Part shown: positions 43,006 to 54,597 of the stretch, one piece after another
How the letters are laid out: each line of letters starts with the position of its first letter
Numbering within the stretch: the stretch's first letter is position 1
Assembly: GCA_021202465.1 (NCBI GenBank)
Contig: JAJQCZ010000008.1
Span: forward strand, 1-64,000
DNA: 64,000 nucleotides
Direction of reading: 5' to 3'
From: Lachnospiraceae bacterium
GTDB taxonomy: Bacteria > Bacillota > Clostridia > Lachnospirales > Lachnospiraceae
The notes under the pieces: model-generated
Databases searched by the model: none
Told to the model about the DNA's origin: nothing
The model's input: the letters and a program-made list of their open reading frames with translations, nothing else
Made by a program: the position numbers and the translations under genes

Positions 43006-46000
43006 ATGAAACCTGCAAAAAAGCGAAATAGGGGGGGGTTATAGGCTCCTCTCTCTGTTCATGGCACTGGTTCTGTGCTTCTCATGTCTGTCCGGGCTGC
43101 CGGTTGCGGTGGCGGCGGAAGAGGAGGAGACGACAACATACACCCAGGTAAATAGTGTCACCGATGGCGACTATGTGCTTGTTGCGGAGAGCGACGGTAC
43201 ATATTATGCTTTGGGAACGTCTATTAGCAGTAAAATTGAACCTGTTACCGTTACTGTATCAAATGACACGGTAACAGGAAATGATTTGCCAGTCTGGACA
43301 CTCGAAACTACAGATAGTGGTGTGACGCTGTCTAACGGCAGCAGTTATCTGGCATATAGCAGCAGTACGAATTTCAAGAGCAGTTCGGATGCAGATTACT
43401 GGACTCTCAATACAGGGACCACATCTGGAACTTTCTATCTTACTAATGCCACTTCCACGACCAGAGGCATCGCTTATGGTGTGTCACAGGCAAAGTTTGG
43501 CGCATATTCTACCACTAACTACGGTGGCACTGCTTATGTCTTTGACCTGATGCTGTTTAAAGCGGGTACGGATTCGTCTGGTGGCTCTTCCAGTGAGTCT
43601 GTGGAGACCCCTAGTTTGAGTTACTCACAAGAAGAAAAAACAGTGGCGTTTAAGTGCGCCACCTCCGGCGTCACTTATTACTATAGTTACTCCGAGAGCG
43701 GCGATTATACCGCCTTGGAGGGCAGCAGCAGCCTGGATGTCTCCGACCACATCGGGGAGACTCTGTACGCCTATGCCGAGCTGAATGGCTCCAAGAGCGA
43801 CACCACCTCCGTGGAGTTGACCGAGAGCAGCACCGGCGGCGATGAAACCGATGAAAATGTTACCACCATCGCGGAGGTCAAAGCAGGCGCCGATACCTCC
43901 GTCACCTACACCGTGGACGGCACCGTTACTTATGTCAGCGGCAAATCTGTCTATGTGCAGGATGAGACCGGCGGCATCTGCTTGTATTTCTCCACGGCTC
44001 CCTCTGATATCAGTCTGGGAGACGATGTGCGGGCTAGCGGTACATATACGTTATATAAGGGGCTGGTTGAACTGACTGGCGTGACGGACTACACTGTCAT
44101 CGGTTCTACCTCTGAACTGCCTTCTCAGACTGTGACGATCGCTGAACTGAACAGCGATTACAGTGACAGCAAGGCTCTCCAGAGTACGCGGGTTTATCTG
44201 ACAGATTTGACGGTGGGAACGGTTGGCACCAGCACCACCCTGACCGACACTGACGGCAATTCTATTGTGGCTTACGGTGCGTCTTCCGTATTGACGGAAG
44301 CAGGCGCAACGGAAGGCTCTGTAATCAGCCTGTACGCTGTGGTCAGTGACTACAACGGTTATCAGCTCTATGTGGCGCAGGCCAGTGACATCACCGTTAC
44401 CTCCTCTGCTGGCAGCGACACGGAGGAGGACGAGGGCCTGACCTCCGGCACATACGTTATTTGGGCGCCCGCCTATAATATGGCCCTCTCCAGCACCTAC
44501 GGCGGTTACTACAACGACGGCGTTGAAGTCACCCAGGCCGAGGACGGCACCCTGTCCGGCTACAGCGATACCGAGGTCTGGACAGTCACCGTCAACGAAG
44601 ACAGCACCATCACCATCGCCTACGGCGGCCAAAATTTAGGTATGGCAGCCAGTTATTCTAGCATGACGCTTGGGGCAGTCAATGACCAGTGGACTCTAGA
44701 GGATGCTGGAGATGGATTATATTATGTGAAGAATACTGGTCGTGATTGCTATATTGAGTGGTATGCTTCCAACGAATATTGGAGCGGGTATGCCTACATC
44801 AACGAAGGCAGTGAAGGAATGTTTGCCCTCCAGTTCACCCCTGTTGAAGACACCGGCGACAGCGGGGATGAGGAGGGTGACACCGTCACCGGTACTCTGG
44901 TGGATTCCATCGCCCAGGGCGATCAGGTGGTGATTTACTATCCCAATGGCGGTCTTGCCATGACCGGCACTGCCAGCAGCAGCAAGCTCACCGGCGTAGC
45001 GGGCACAGTGGAGGACACCACACTGACTACCACCAGTGACGCATTGATTTTGACCGTTCGGAAGACGGATGATGGTTATTACACCTTTGAAAACGGTGGT
45101 CTGTATCTGACCAGCGGCTCCACGGGTTCCAGCTTGACTCTGGCGGAAAAGAGCGACTACAGCTTGTGGGAGTTGGAGGAAACGGACACTGCCGGCAGCT
45201 TCTACATCAAGAATGTTAACGCAAAATATGGCTCCAACAACCAGTATGTAGAATATTATTCCGGCTTTACCACCTATAGCTTCAGCACCAGTAACCCCAC
45301 CATCTACGTTTACCAGTTTTATAAGATCGGCACGACCGAGTTGGGTGTAGAGTATGACACTGATTCTTCTATCGAGGAGAGCATCGCCCAGTGGGGCGGC
45401 GGCGGAGCCTATGAGGATGGAGCGACCGCCATCAGCGGTGACCTGTACAACGTCAACGACCAGTTGGACGGCGATGCCACCTTTACCGCGGTTATCAGCG
45501 GTACAGAAACAACTGCTTTTATGACCACGACGCCCTCTACCGGCGGCACTACTTATTATATGGGTACCACCGGGCTTGGCAGCGGTACGGATGACTACAT
45601 GCAATTCGCCGTTTCCACCGCAGGGTGGGGCGACATGGAGCTGAGCTTCCGTATGCGTGTCACCGGCTCCGGCTCCGGTGAGTGGCAGTTGCAGTATTCT
45701 ACGGATGGTGAGACCTTTACCAACTTCACCACCGGTACCTACTCCTGTAGCTACACCGCCTACAGCAGCGACGGCAGCAGCTCTGCGGTCACGCTGTCCG
45801 GCGACATTACCGACGGCGTTGCGGATATGACTATAGGATATCATTCTTCGACTGCCTATTATGTTACCTTCAACTTCGACGTGCCCGAGGGCGCAGAGAA
45901 CGCCGAGACCCTGTACATCCGGTTGGTTCCCAGCACGACCCTGAAAGCCAACGGCAGCAGCGGCACGCCCGGCACCTCCTCCACCGCCCGCATAGACTCC

Positions 46001-49000
46001 GTGGTTCTTTCCGGCAGCCCGATCGTGGATGACAGCATTACTGGTTATGTCTCGGTCACCCCGGATAACGAAGAAGATCAGGCGGTCGGCACCGAGCTGA
46101 CCCTGACCTCCGCCACCGAGGACGCTACCATCTACTATCGCTTTGTGGACACCACTACCGGCAAGGGCGAGTGGCAGACCTATGACGAGAGCAGTAAGCC
46201 TACTCTGGACACGCTTCCCTCTACCCTGGAGGTTTACGCCACCAGCGAGGGTCGGGCGGACAGCGTTACCCGCATCCTGACTTATGCGGCGGGCACGGTT
46301 TCCTCCGTGAAGTTCAGCCCCAATGGCGGCGGTGTGTACATTGAAGATGATTCTGTCGAGGTGACTCTGACATCTGCGACTGAGGGCGCGACGATCTACT
46401 ATGCGGTTACCTACGACACGGATGAAGACGGTAATTACGTCTTCGCGACGGACAGCGACACGGGCGAAGTTGTTTACACTGAGTATGTCCTGAACGAGGA
46501 CGGCAGTTCTCCCATTACTCTGGAAAAGGGTTTCAGCGGAGCCAGTATTAAGGCTTATGCAGAGCTGGAAGGCTATACGACCAGCGCTGTGACCACCCGA
46601 ACCTTTACTGAGCGGAGTCAGGAGACCTATAATATTTACTTCGGTCAGCTCCACTCGCACACCAATTATTCCGACGGTGCGGGAAGTATTACCGATGCCT
46701 ATGAGCATGCCCTTGAGGTTCACGAGACCACAGACACGCTGGATTTCCTGGCGGTGACCGATCACTCGAACTCCTTCGACAGTGCTTCCAGTGATTCTGT
46801 TACCATTTCTGATGGCTCGCTTAGTGAAGAGTGGACTGAAGGCAATGCGTATGCTGAAAGCTATACGACAGACGGCGAGTTTGTGGCTCTGTTCGGCTTC
46901 GAAATGACCTGGTCGAACGGTCTGGGCCATATTAATACCTACAACACAGACGGTTTCCAGAGCCGGACGCAAAGTGCGTATACTACTTATTCCACCGCAC
47001 TTCAGAATTACTATGATACTCTGAAGACGGTGACTGATTCCATCAGCCAGTTCAACCACCCCGGAACGACCTTCGGCGATTTCCAGGATTTCTCCTACTA
47101 CGATGAGGAGATTGATGAGCTGATCACTCTGATCGAGGTCGGCAACGGCGAGGGCACCATCGGTTCTTCCAGCTACTTCCCGTCCTACGAGTATTACACT
47201 CGGGCACTGGACAAGGGCTGGCATGTGGCTCCGACCAATAACCAGGATAACCACAAGGGTCTGTGGGGCGATGCGAACACGGCGCGTTCCGTAGTTTTGG
47301 CGGATAGCCTGACTGAGGACGATATCTACGATGCCATGCGGAATTACCGCGTGTATGCTACCGAGGATAATGATCTCTCCATCTATTACACTCTGGATGG
47401 AAATATTATGGGTACTATCCTTTCCGAGAGCGACGTGGATGATACCGTGACTCTGTCCGTGAATCTCAGTGACCCCACTGACAGTTCCCTGGGTACTGTG
47501 TCCGTTATCGTGAACGGCGGCTATGTGCTGGCGTCTCAGACTGTCAGCGGCAGTGAGGATACTGTAACATTTAGTGTCAGCTCTGATTACTCGTACTACT
47601 ACATCAAGGTCGTGGAAGCTGATGGCGATATCGCTGTCACGGCTCCGGTCTGGGTTGGCGATGTGGAGGCTGTAGGTATCTCTACTTTTGAGAGTGATGA
47701 TGCGCTGGCTGTGCAGGATGAGGCTCTGAATATGACCCTGAGTCTCTACAACAATGAGAGCGACGACTTTGAGATTGAAAGCATTACGTTCACGGTTACC
47801 GATCTGGATGGAAATGTGACGGATATCACGGATCAGATCGTGGCGACCACCGATGTTCCCACCGTGGTAGAGAGTATGGATACCGCGGATTACAGCTTCT
47901 ACTATGTCTATGATGGACTGGGGTCTACCATTTATACCGCTACGATCACCGGCACATTGAATGGTGTGACGAAGGTATACACGGAACCTCTGACTGTCAG
48001 CTATGTCTCTTCAGATATGGTGACCAACGTGGTTGTGGATGGCAGCCATTATAATGATTATGTCACCGGCTACTATGGCGGCAATATGACAGAGCTTGAA
48101 ACCATCGCAGCTGATCTGTCCATCAAGCTGAACATTGTGGAGGATGTGGAGGACTACTATGGCGATGACAGCGTGCTGAGCGATTGTGCCCTGCTGATCA
48201 TCTCCGCTCCGGCAAAATACAGCGGTACATCCAATACCGGCAGTTATACCGCCAGCAGCTATGAGGATGAATTTCTGGAAGCAGTGGCTGAGTATGTGAA
48301 AGCCGGTGGCAGTGTGATCGTCTGTGGCCTGGCAGATTACTCCGATAAGAGTGCATCCAGCGCTGATTACCATACAGCAGCGCAGCAGAATAAGCTGTTG
48401 GCAGTGATTGGTTCTTCGATGACTTTGAATGACGATGAGGCCTATGACGCGACAAATAATGGAGGCCAATACTATCGTCTCTATCCGGAGACCTTCAACA
48501 TGGATTCCGAGTGGCTCTCCGGCGTGGTCAGCGTAGACGACGTGGAAGACGGTGAGGATTATCAGGTCTATAGCCAGTACAGCGGCTGCACAGTGGATGT
48601 AGGTGACGGTACCTGGCTGGTAGCAGGCTTTGACACAACCTATTCTGTAGACAGTGACAAGGATGGCGTAGGTGCATCCGAAAATGTAGAAACGGACGAC
48701 AGTTATGGCTACAACATCGTTACTGCAGCAGGCGAGGCGGTCTTCTTGGCCTGCGAAGATACCGGTTACGGCGGCACCATCTTCGCCGCGGGCGGCGTGT
48801 TCTGCTCCGATTTCGAGGTGGACGCGGACGTGGACGACTACGATCTGCCTTATGCCAACACGACGATTATTACCAATATTCTGCAGGAGGTTCAGGTAGA
48901 ACTGCCTGTCACCGATATCGCCACGGTCCGTGCAGCGTATGGCGACGGCGAAGGCTCCGGCAGCATTTACAAGGTGCGCGGCTATGTCACTGCCGGTACG

Positions 49001-50668
49001 GCTAATGAGGATAACACCTTCTTCGACTGCATTTACATTCAGGACGAGACGGGCGGCATCGATATCTTCCCTTACGCGGAATCTGGCCTGGAGCTTGGCA
49101 CCTATATCGAGGTAACTGGCTACCTGGCATCCTACCAGGGCGACATTGAGCTGAAGGTGATGAGCTACACGATTCTGGATGACGAGAACCTGAACGTGGT
49201 GGAACCGACGCTGGTGACCTGCGCCGAGGCCTCTGACTATGATACCAATGGTGGTATGCTCCTTCAGGTGGAGGGCACTGTCACAGCCGTCTACTATAAC
49301 TCTGATGGCACCCTGGCCCAGATCACCGTCAGTGACAGCACTGGCGAAGCCGTGGTCTTTATCGACGGCTATATCCTCTCCGGCACCACCGGCGAGAATA
49401 CTCTGGCTGAGACCGTCACCATCGGGGCTGCGGTCAGTGCCGTGGGCGTGCTGTATATGCACCCCGAGACGCTGGCGACAGACAGTGATACATTTGGCGA
49501 GGAGGTTGCGGTGCTCCGCGTGAGAGACTGCGATGAGATCGTGGTTACTTCCGCAGCGGAGACGACGGTAGATTTCACGGCTTTGAATGCAGCGATTGCG
49601 ACGGCGGAAGGCTTGACAGAGAGCGACTACACGAGCGATAGCTGGAGCAATCTGGAGACTGCGCTGACTGCTGCAAATAGCACTTTGGCGAACGCCGACG
49701 CAACGCAGACAGAGGTCGATGAAGCGACCGCGGCCCTGACCGCAGCAATCGATGCGCTTGTGACAGCGACCGACACTCCCGGAACGACGGAGGTTGATTT
49801 CACGGCGTTGAAAGCTGCGATCGAGACGGCGGAAGGCCTGACAGAAAGTGACTACACGAGCGACAGCTGGAGTACGCTGGCGACGGCACTGGCTGCGGTT
49901 CAGACTGTTGCGGCCAATGCGGACGCGACACAGACAGAGGTCGATGAAGCGACCGCGGCCCTGACCGCTGCCATCAATGCGCTGGTAACGGCAACTGACA
50001 CTCCCGCGACGACGGAAGTTGATTTCACGGCTCTGAATACCGCGATCGAGACGGCGGAAGGCCTGACGGAGAGCGACTACACGAGCGACAGTTGGAGTAC
50101 GCTGGCGACGGCACTGGCTGCGGCGAAGACCGTTGCGGCGAATGCAGATGCGACGCAGACAGAAGTCGACGAAGCGACGGCTGCACTGAACGCTGCCATC
50201 GAGGCGCTGGAGGAGGCGGATGCTTCTTCCGGTACTGTGGAGGTAGATACCACAGAGCTGAACGCTGCCATCGAGGAAGCGGAAGCCCTGGATGAGGACG
50301 ACTACACGGCTGACAGCTGGAGTGCGCTGCAGGACGCTCTGGAGGCGGCCTTAGCGGTGGCGGACGATGAAGACGCCACGCAGGAGGAAGTCGATGAGGC
50401 GGCTGCAGCACTGGCTGAGGCGATCGAGGCGCTGGAAGAGTCTGATACGGACGATGAGGAGGAAACCACCGAGGAAGACGAGGAGGAGACCACCGAAGAG
50501 GACGACGACAATTCGACCAGCAGCAAGACCTCCGGAAGCAGCAGCTCTTCCTCCGGCAGCAGTACAGGCGATAACAGCCGAATCCTGCTGTGGGCGATCC
50601 TGGCACTGATGGCCGCTGCTCTGGCGACCGGTCTCTGGTTCCGTCAGAGACATATGGAGGATAAGTAA
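43006..50668 (+). CDS. Giant surface protein with PHP phosphoesterase, OB-fold and FIVAR repeats; frameshifted at a G8 tract
   Basis: About 2550 aa if read through. ATG 43006 with AGGAGG upstream starts MKPAKKRNRGG, then eight G (43031-43038) throw it to a stop at 43042. With seven G the frame gives YRLLSLFMALVLCFSCLSG, a normal signal peptide, and stays open to 50668. Domains in order: ricin/carbohydrate-like beta repeats (to about 800), including an OB-fold (DUF6359-like) near 290-370; two chitobiase-C-like domains near 1010-1200; a PHP metallohydrolase (GQLHSHTNYSDGAGS, VTDHSN, FNHPGT, NNQDNHKG) near 1208-1460; a DUF4350/GATase-like region; a second OB-fold; four FIVAR-type units; and an acidic linker, TGD and a terminal helix with basic tail. 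The C-terminus resembles a degenerate sortase signal. Probably secreted and wall- or membrane-attached; PHP and OB-fold suggest a phosphoester or nucleic-acid substrate. Confidence 0.88.
43031..43038 (+). repeat. G8 homopolymer tract at the start of the giant surface gene
   Basis: Eight G at codons 9-11. Present length gives a 12-residue peptide; seven G would restore the complete signal peptide and protein. Candidate phase-variation switch. Confidence 0.65.
49568..50467 (+). repeat. Four tandem 225-base repeats encoding FIVAR-type units
   Basis: Units start at 49568, 49793, 50018 and 50243, each exactly 225 bases (75 codons). The first three are nearly identical at DNA level (the SDYTSDSW and DATQTEVDEATAAL segments recur); the fourth is diverged. 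Likely recombination targets causing length variation of the stalk. Confidence 0.85.
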
Positions 50669-50709
50669 ATAGATATCAGCTGTATAGCTGATTCTGTATG
50701 AGACAGAAG

Positions 50710-50743
50710 AAAGGGTCCGGGGTGTCTCGCCCCGGGCCCTTTG
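50710..50743 (+). terminator. Terminator after the giant gene
   Basis: AAAGGGTCCGGGG pairs with CCCCGGGCCCTTT around a 7-base loop, with only a short T run; some readthrough into the next gene is possible. Confidence 0.5.
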
Positions 50744-50775
50744 CCACGAAATGGTTTTTTGAAAGGTTTTACACG

Positions 50776-52080
50776 ATGGCAAAGAGAAAGAAGAAGCAGG
50801 AAAATCAGAGACGACCGGATAAGACAGAGGGGGCAAGAACTTCCGAAAACACAGGAAACTCCGGGAAAACTGAACAACCCATGGGCACAAAGCATTCCGG
50901 AATTTCCGGAAGGTTCATGAGCGTCGCGCAGCTGGGAAACCGTGACAAATGGCTCCCCCGGCTCGCCGTTCTCGCGGTGTTTCTTATCCTGTATGCGGGG
51001 GCGCTGTACTGGGCCAATACCGGCTGGAGCGGCTATACGAGCACCGAGGACAGCGGCACGGAATATGAGAAGGCCAAAGTCCTGTCTGTTGTGGAGGACA
51101 ATACGGTGACCGACGAGGACTATGAGGGCTATTCGGTCGGGAGTACGGAGCTGGAGGTGGAAATCCTCTCCGGGCGCTATAAGGGCGACGTCGTGCAGAT
51201 CACGAATTATCTCAGCGCTCTCTACAATGTGGATGTGGGAGAAGGAGATACGATCACCGTGCGTATCGATACCAGCGGGGTCGATGAGTACAGTGTGTCG
51301 GTTTACAATTATTACCGCACGCCCTGGCTGATCCTGTTTGTGGTTATTTTTGCTCTCGCTCTGATCCTGCTGGGAGGAATGCAGGGACTGCGGGCTTTCC
51401 TGGGGCTGATCTTTGCCTTTGTCAGCGTTGTCTTTCTGCTGGTGCCGCTGACGCTGCGCGGCTATCCTTCCGTGCCGCTGACGGTGATTCTGGTGGCAAT
51501 GACCACGGCGGTGGGATTCTTCCTGCTGGGCGGCTGGCAGCCCAAGACGGTCGGCGCGGCGCTGGGCTGCATCTGCGGTGTCTGCTTCGCGGCTCTTCTG
51601 GGCGCAGCGGCAATCGGACTGGTGCATGTGTCGGCCTATCAGTCCGACGAGGCGGAGGCGCTGATGCTGGCACAGGCGGAGAATGGACTCAGGATCCGGG
51701 GGCTGTATCTGAGCAGTATCCTCATCACCGCCCTGGGCGCGGTGATGGATATCGCCATGAGCGTGGCTTCTTCGATGGATGAGCTCCGGGCCAAACGGCC
51801 GGATATCGCGGCGCGGGAATTATTTGCCTCCGGTATGCGTGTGGGACGGGATGCCACCGGCACGATGGCCAACACTCTGGTTCTGGCGATCGCGGGTTCC
51901 TCCTTCAATATGATGATTCTGATCTATTCCTATCAGGTGTCCTTTACACAGCTGATGAACACGGATTTCGTAGCCCTGGAGCTGATCCGGGCCATCGCGG
52001 GCAGCCTGGGTATCCTCCTGGCGGTTCCCAGTGTGGCGGCAATCACCGCCGGACTGCTGACCCGGCGCAGTGCAGGTTGA
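50776..52080 (+). CDS. YibE/F-like membrane protein
   Basis: 434-aa membrane protein. A Lys/Glu-rich cytoplasmic N-terminus (about 60 aa) precedes one helix (LPRLAVLAVFLILYAGALYW). Next comes an extracellular beta domain (VTDEDYEGYSVGSTELEVEI, YKGDVVQITNYLS), then about seven helices with LILLGGMQGLRAFLGLIFAF, a GAVMDIAMSVASSMDE segment and MANTLVLAIAGSS. This is the YibE/F family; its function is not established, and transport is often suggested. ATG 50776 has GAAAGG upstream. The N-terminal 26-residue extension of the open frame overlaps the preceding hairpin and is rejected. Confidence 0.85.
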   Translation: MAKRKKKQENQRRPDKTEGARTSENTGNSGKTEQPMGTKHSGISGRFMSVAQLGNRDKWLPRLAVLAVFLILYAGALYWANTGWSGYTSTEDSGTEYEKAKVLSVVEDNTVTDEDYEGYSVGSTELEVEILSGRYKGDVVQITNYLSALYNVDVGEGDTITVRIDTSGVDEYSVSVYNYYRTPWLILFVVIFALALILLGGMQGLRAFLGLIFAFVSVVFLLVPLTLRGYPSVPLTVILVAMTTAVGFFLLGGWQPKTVGAALGCICGVCFAALLGAAAIGLVHVSAYQSDEAEALMLAQAENGLRIRGLYLSSILITALGAVMDIAMSVASSMDELRAKRPDIAARELFASGMRVGRDATGTMANTLVLAIAGSSFNMMILIYSYQVSFTQLMNTDFVALELIRAIAGSLGILLAVPSVAAITAGLLTRRSAG

Positions 52081-52093
52081 GGAGTTTCATTCA

Positions 52094-52122
52094 TTGACGC
52101 AGACAAATCTATGGTGTATAGT
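52094..52122 (+). promoter_or_regulatory. Promoter of the malic enzyme gene
   Basis: TTGACG (52094-52099), 17 bases, TATAGT (52117-52122), 57 bases before the start codon. Confidence 0.65.
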
Positions 52123-52179
52123 AGGAACGCGAGAATGAACTGCGACAGAGAAACACCGTAGAGAAGGAGAAAAGCAACC

Positions 52180-53358
52180 ATGGATTATAATGAAGCGGCG
52201 CTGAAGATGCACGAGGAGCACAGAGGGAAGATCGAAGTGATCTCCAAGGTGCGTGTGAGGACGAGAGATGATTTGAGCACGGCCTATACGCCCGGTGTGG
52301 CACAGCCCTGCCGGGAAATTCGGGATCATAAAGAGGATGTCTACAAATATACGGCGAAGGGAAATCTGGTGGCTGTGGTTTCCGACGGCACAGCGGTGCT
52401 GGGGCTGGGAGATATCGGCCCGGATGCGGCCATTCCTGTGATGGAGGGAAAGGCGATCCTGTTCAAGGAATTTGCCGGGATCGATGCCTTCCCGATCTGC
52501 CTGGATACGAAGGATGTCGATGAAATCGTGGAGACAGTGAAGCGGATCGCGCCGGTCTTCGGCGGCATCAATCTGGAGGATATCTCCGCACCCCGGTGTT
52601 TTGAGATTGAGAAGAGGCTGCGGCAGGAGCTGGATATTCCGGTCTTTCACGATGACCAGCACGGCACGGCAATTATCGTTTCCGCCGGCCTGATGAACGC
52701 GCTGCGGTTTACCGGAAGAGAGATGAAGACCGCGAAGATCGTCATCAATGGCGCGGGCTCTGCCGGTATATCCATCGCACGGCTTCTGCTGGAGATTGGT
52801 TTTAAGGATATCGTTCTGGTGGATCTCAAGGGTGCTCTGGCCGTGGGCGAGGAGTGGATGAACCCGGTACAGGCGGAGATGGCTGCGAAGACCAACCCGC
52901 AGCAGCTGCGTGGGCCGCTGGCGGAGATCATGAAGGGCCGGGATATCTTTGTGGGAGTGTCCGCTCCGGGCATTGTCACTGCAGAGATGGTGCGTTCGAT
53001 GGCGCCCGACCCCATCGTATTCGCGATGGCGAATCCGATTCCGGAGATCATGCCGGAGGAGGCGCAGAAGGGCGGCGTCGGCGTGATGGCTACCGGACGT
53101 TCGGATTATCCGAACCAGATCAATAACGTCCTGGTCTTCCCCGGACTCTTTAAGGGCGCGCTGCAGGCGAAGGCGACCGACATTACCGAGGAGATGAAGA
53201 TCGCGGCGGCCTATGCCATCGCCGGGATCATTCCGGATGAGGAGCTGCGGGCTGACTACATCATCCCCGGCGCTTTTGACAAACGGGTGGCAGAAGCTGT
53301 GGCGGAAGCCGCCAGGAATAAAGCCATCGAGCAGGGGATTTCCAAGGATTGCAAATAA
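52180..53358 (+). CDS. NAD(P)-dependent malic enzyme
   Basis: 392-aa short-form malic enzyme, decarboxylating malate to pyruvate. The N-terminal [14 protein letters not shown] carries the catalytic Tyr about 38, followed by [14 protein letters not shown], the catalytic Lys of MEGKA, the metal site in [14 protein letters not shown] and FHDDQHGTA, and a Rossmann site [13 protein letters not shown] near 190. [13 protein letters not shown] is in the C-terminal half. It lacks the phosphotransacetylase-like extension of MaeB. ATG 52180 follows GAAGGAGA. Monocistronic; ends before a strong terminator. Confidence 0.95.
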   Translation: MDYNEAALKMHEEHRGKIEVISKVRVRTRDDLSTAYTPGVAQPCREIRDHKEDVYKYTAKGNLVAVVSDGTAVLGLGDIGPDAAIPVMEGKAILFKEFAGIDAFPICLDTKDVDEIVETVKRIAPVFGGINLEDISAPRCFEIEKRLRQELDIPVFHDDQHGTAIIVSAGLMNALRFTGREMKTAKIVINGAGSAGISIARLLLEIGFKDIVLVDLKGALAVGEEWMNPVQAEMAAKTNPQQLRGPLAEIMKGRDIFVGVSAPGIVTAEMVRSMAPDPIVFAMANPIPEIMPEEAQKGGVGVMATGRSDYPNQINNVLVFPGLFKGALQAKATDITEEMKIAAAYAIAGIIPDEELRADYIIPGAFDKRVAEAVAEAARNKAIEQGISKDCK

Positions 53359-53387
53359 GGATAAAGATAAAATATGAAACGGTCGTA

Positions 53388-53418
53388 CCGGAGGAGAATT
53401 CCGGACGGCCGTTTTTTT
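53388..53418 (+). terminator. Terminator of the malic enzyme gene
   Basis: AACGGTCGTACCGGA pairs with TTCCGGACGGCCGTT, followed by T7. Confidence 0.8.
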
Positions 53419-53491
53419 GACAGATAGAATTTACAGAACGGAGGAAGCTGCGCAGCGAAGAAGATATTCCCGGTCTGGCACAACAGTTTTT

Positions 53492-54355
53492 TTAAAGCAG
53501 ATCCTCCGAATACCGGACAAATCCGTCCCCCAGCACCTGATGGCTGTCCTGGAAGATGACAAAAGCGTCCGGGTCGATGTGCATGACCAGAGCCTTTAAT
53601 TCCGCCAGTTGGTGACGCTTGACGACAGTCAGCACAATTTTGGTGTCTTCGCGGCTGTAACTGCCCTGTGCGTAGAGGAAGGTAGCGCCGCGGTCCAGCT
53701 TCGTGCCGATGGCCTCCACGATGGCGTCATGCTCGTGCGAAATGATCAGCGCCACCTTGGAATAGTCGAAGCTGTAGACGACGCCGTCGAGCGCCTTGGA
53801 GCTGACATAGAGCGTGATGGCGCAGTAGAGAATCTTGCTGAAGTCCTGAAAGACGAGTCCGGTGAGAACCATGACGACCGAGTCAAAGCCCAGCGTGATC
53901 TTGCCGATAGGAATATCCCGCCAGCGTTTTTTAAGCAGGCGGACGATGATGTCCGAGCCGCCGGAGGAAGCGCCGGAGAGGAAGACCAGCCCGAGACCGC
54001 CCCCGGTGATCAGGCCTCCGTAGAGAGCTGCAAGGAGCGGTTCCGCCGTCACCGTCGGCAGCCCCTGAAATATTTCCAGCCAGAAGGACATGGAGACGGC
54101 GCCGAGAAGAGAACCGAAGAAGAATTTCCGGCCGATGCTTCGCCAGCTGATCAGGAACAGGGGAATATTGAGGAGCAGTGTCACGGTTCCCACCGAGCCC
54201 CGCTGCAGCAGCTGAACCAGAATCATGGAAAGACCGCTGAGACCGCCGGCGTTGAGGCCGTTGGGCTCAAGAAAGAGATCAAAGCCCAGGGAAAAGATCG
54301 CGCAGCCTCCCACTATTTCCAGAAACCAGAGAACCCACTTTGTTGTCTTTTTCAT
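53492..54355 (-). CDS. YitT family membrane protein (DUF161/DUF2179)
   Basis: 287-aa protein with about six hydrophobic segments (VGGCAIFSLGFDLFLEPN, GLNAGGLSGLSMILVQLL, GLVFLSGASSGGSDIIVRL) and a C-terminal cytosolic DUF2179 domain from about residue 205 (VALIISHEHDAIVEAIGTKL, YSREDTKIVLTVVKRHQL, DPDAFVIFQDSHQVLGDGF). The family is common in Firmicutes; the function is not known. ATG 54355 follows AAGAAGGGCGG on the minus strand. The intergenic region to the divergent MarR gene is very A+T-rich with repeated ATATGAAA. Confidence 0.92.
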   Translation of the reverse strand: MKKTTKWVLWFLEIVGGCAIFSLGFDLFLEPNGLNAGGLSGLSMILVQLLQRGSVGTVTLLLNIPLFLISWRSIGRKFFFGSLLGAVSMSFWLEIFQGLPTVTAEPLLAALYGGLITGGGLGLVFLSGASSGGSDIIVRLLKKRWRDIPIGKITLGFDSVVMVLTGLVFQDFSKILYCAITLYVSSKALDGVVYSFDYSKVALIISHEHDAIVEAIGTKLDRGATFLYAQGSYSREDTKIVLTVVKRHQLAELKALVMHIDPDAFVIFQDSHQVLGDGFVRYSEDLL

Positions 54356-54502
54356 CTGAAACACCGCCCTTCTTTCATATGCATGAAATATAATAGCATA
54401 TAATTCGAGTAAAGTACAGCATATATGAAAATAAATTCATTTGATATATGAAAATTTCATCGGCTGTTTATTCTTTTTTCATATCATACAGCCCTTCCCA
54501 AA

Positions 54503-54532
54503 TTGACTTTACATAGGTACCTATGTTATAAT
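54503..54532 (+). promoter_or_regulatory. Promoter of the marR-macB-like operon with a perfect palindromic operator
   Basis: TTGACT (54503-54508), 18 bases, TATAAT (54527-54532). The spacer contains the perfect 16-base palindrome ACATAGGTACCTATGT (54511-54526), ending directly at the -10. Best read as the operator of the MarR regulator encoded downstream. Confidence 0.8.
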
Positions 54533-54597
54533 ACACAACCGATTAAAGGACACTATACATGAAACGGAAGGTGATTGCCATAATGGGAGAGTGCTGT

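Noticed and set aside
44717-47254. 845-aa minus-strand frame opposite the giant surface gene
   Set aside because: Produced by the Gly/Thr/Ser/Asp-rich plus-strand codons; no start signals or domains. The same applies to 48011-49462.
49568-50467. CRISPR-like periodicity
   Set aside because: Repeats are 225 bases, coding and adjacent without spacers; no cas genes.
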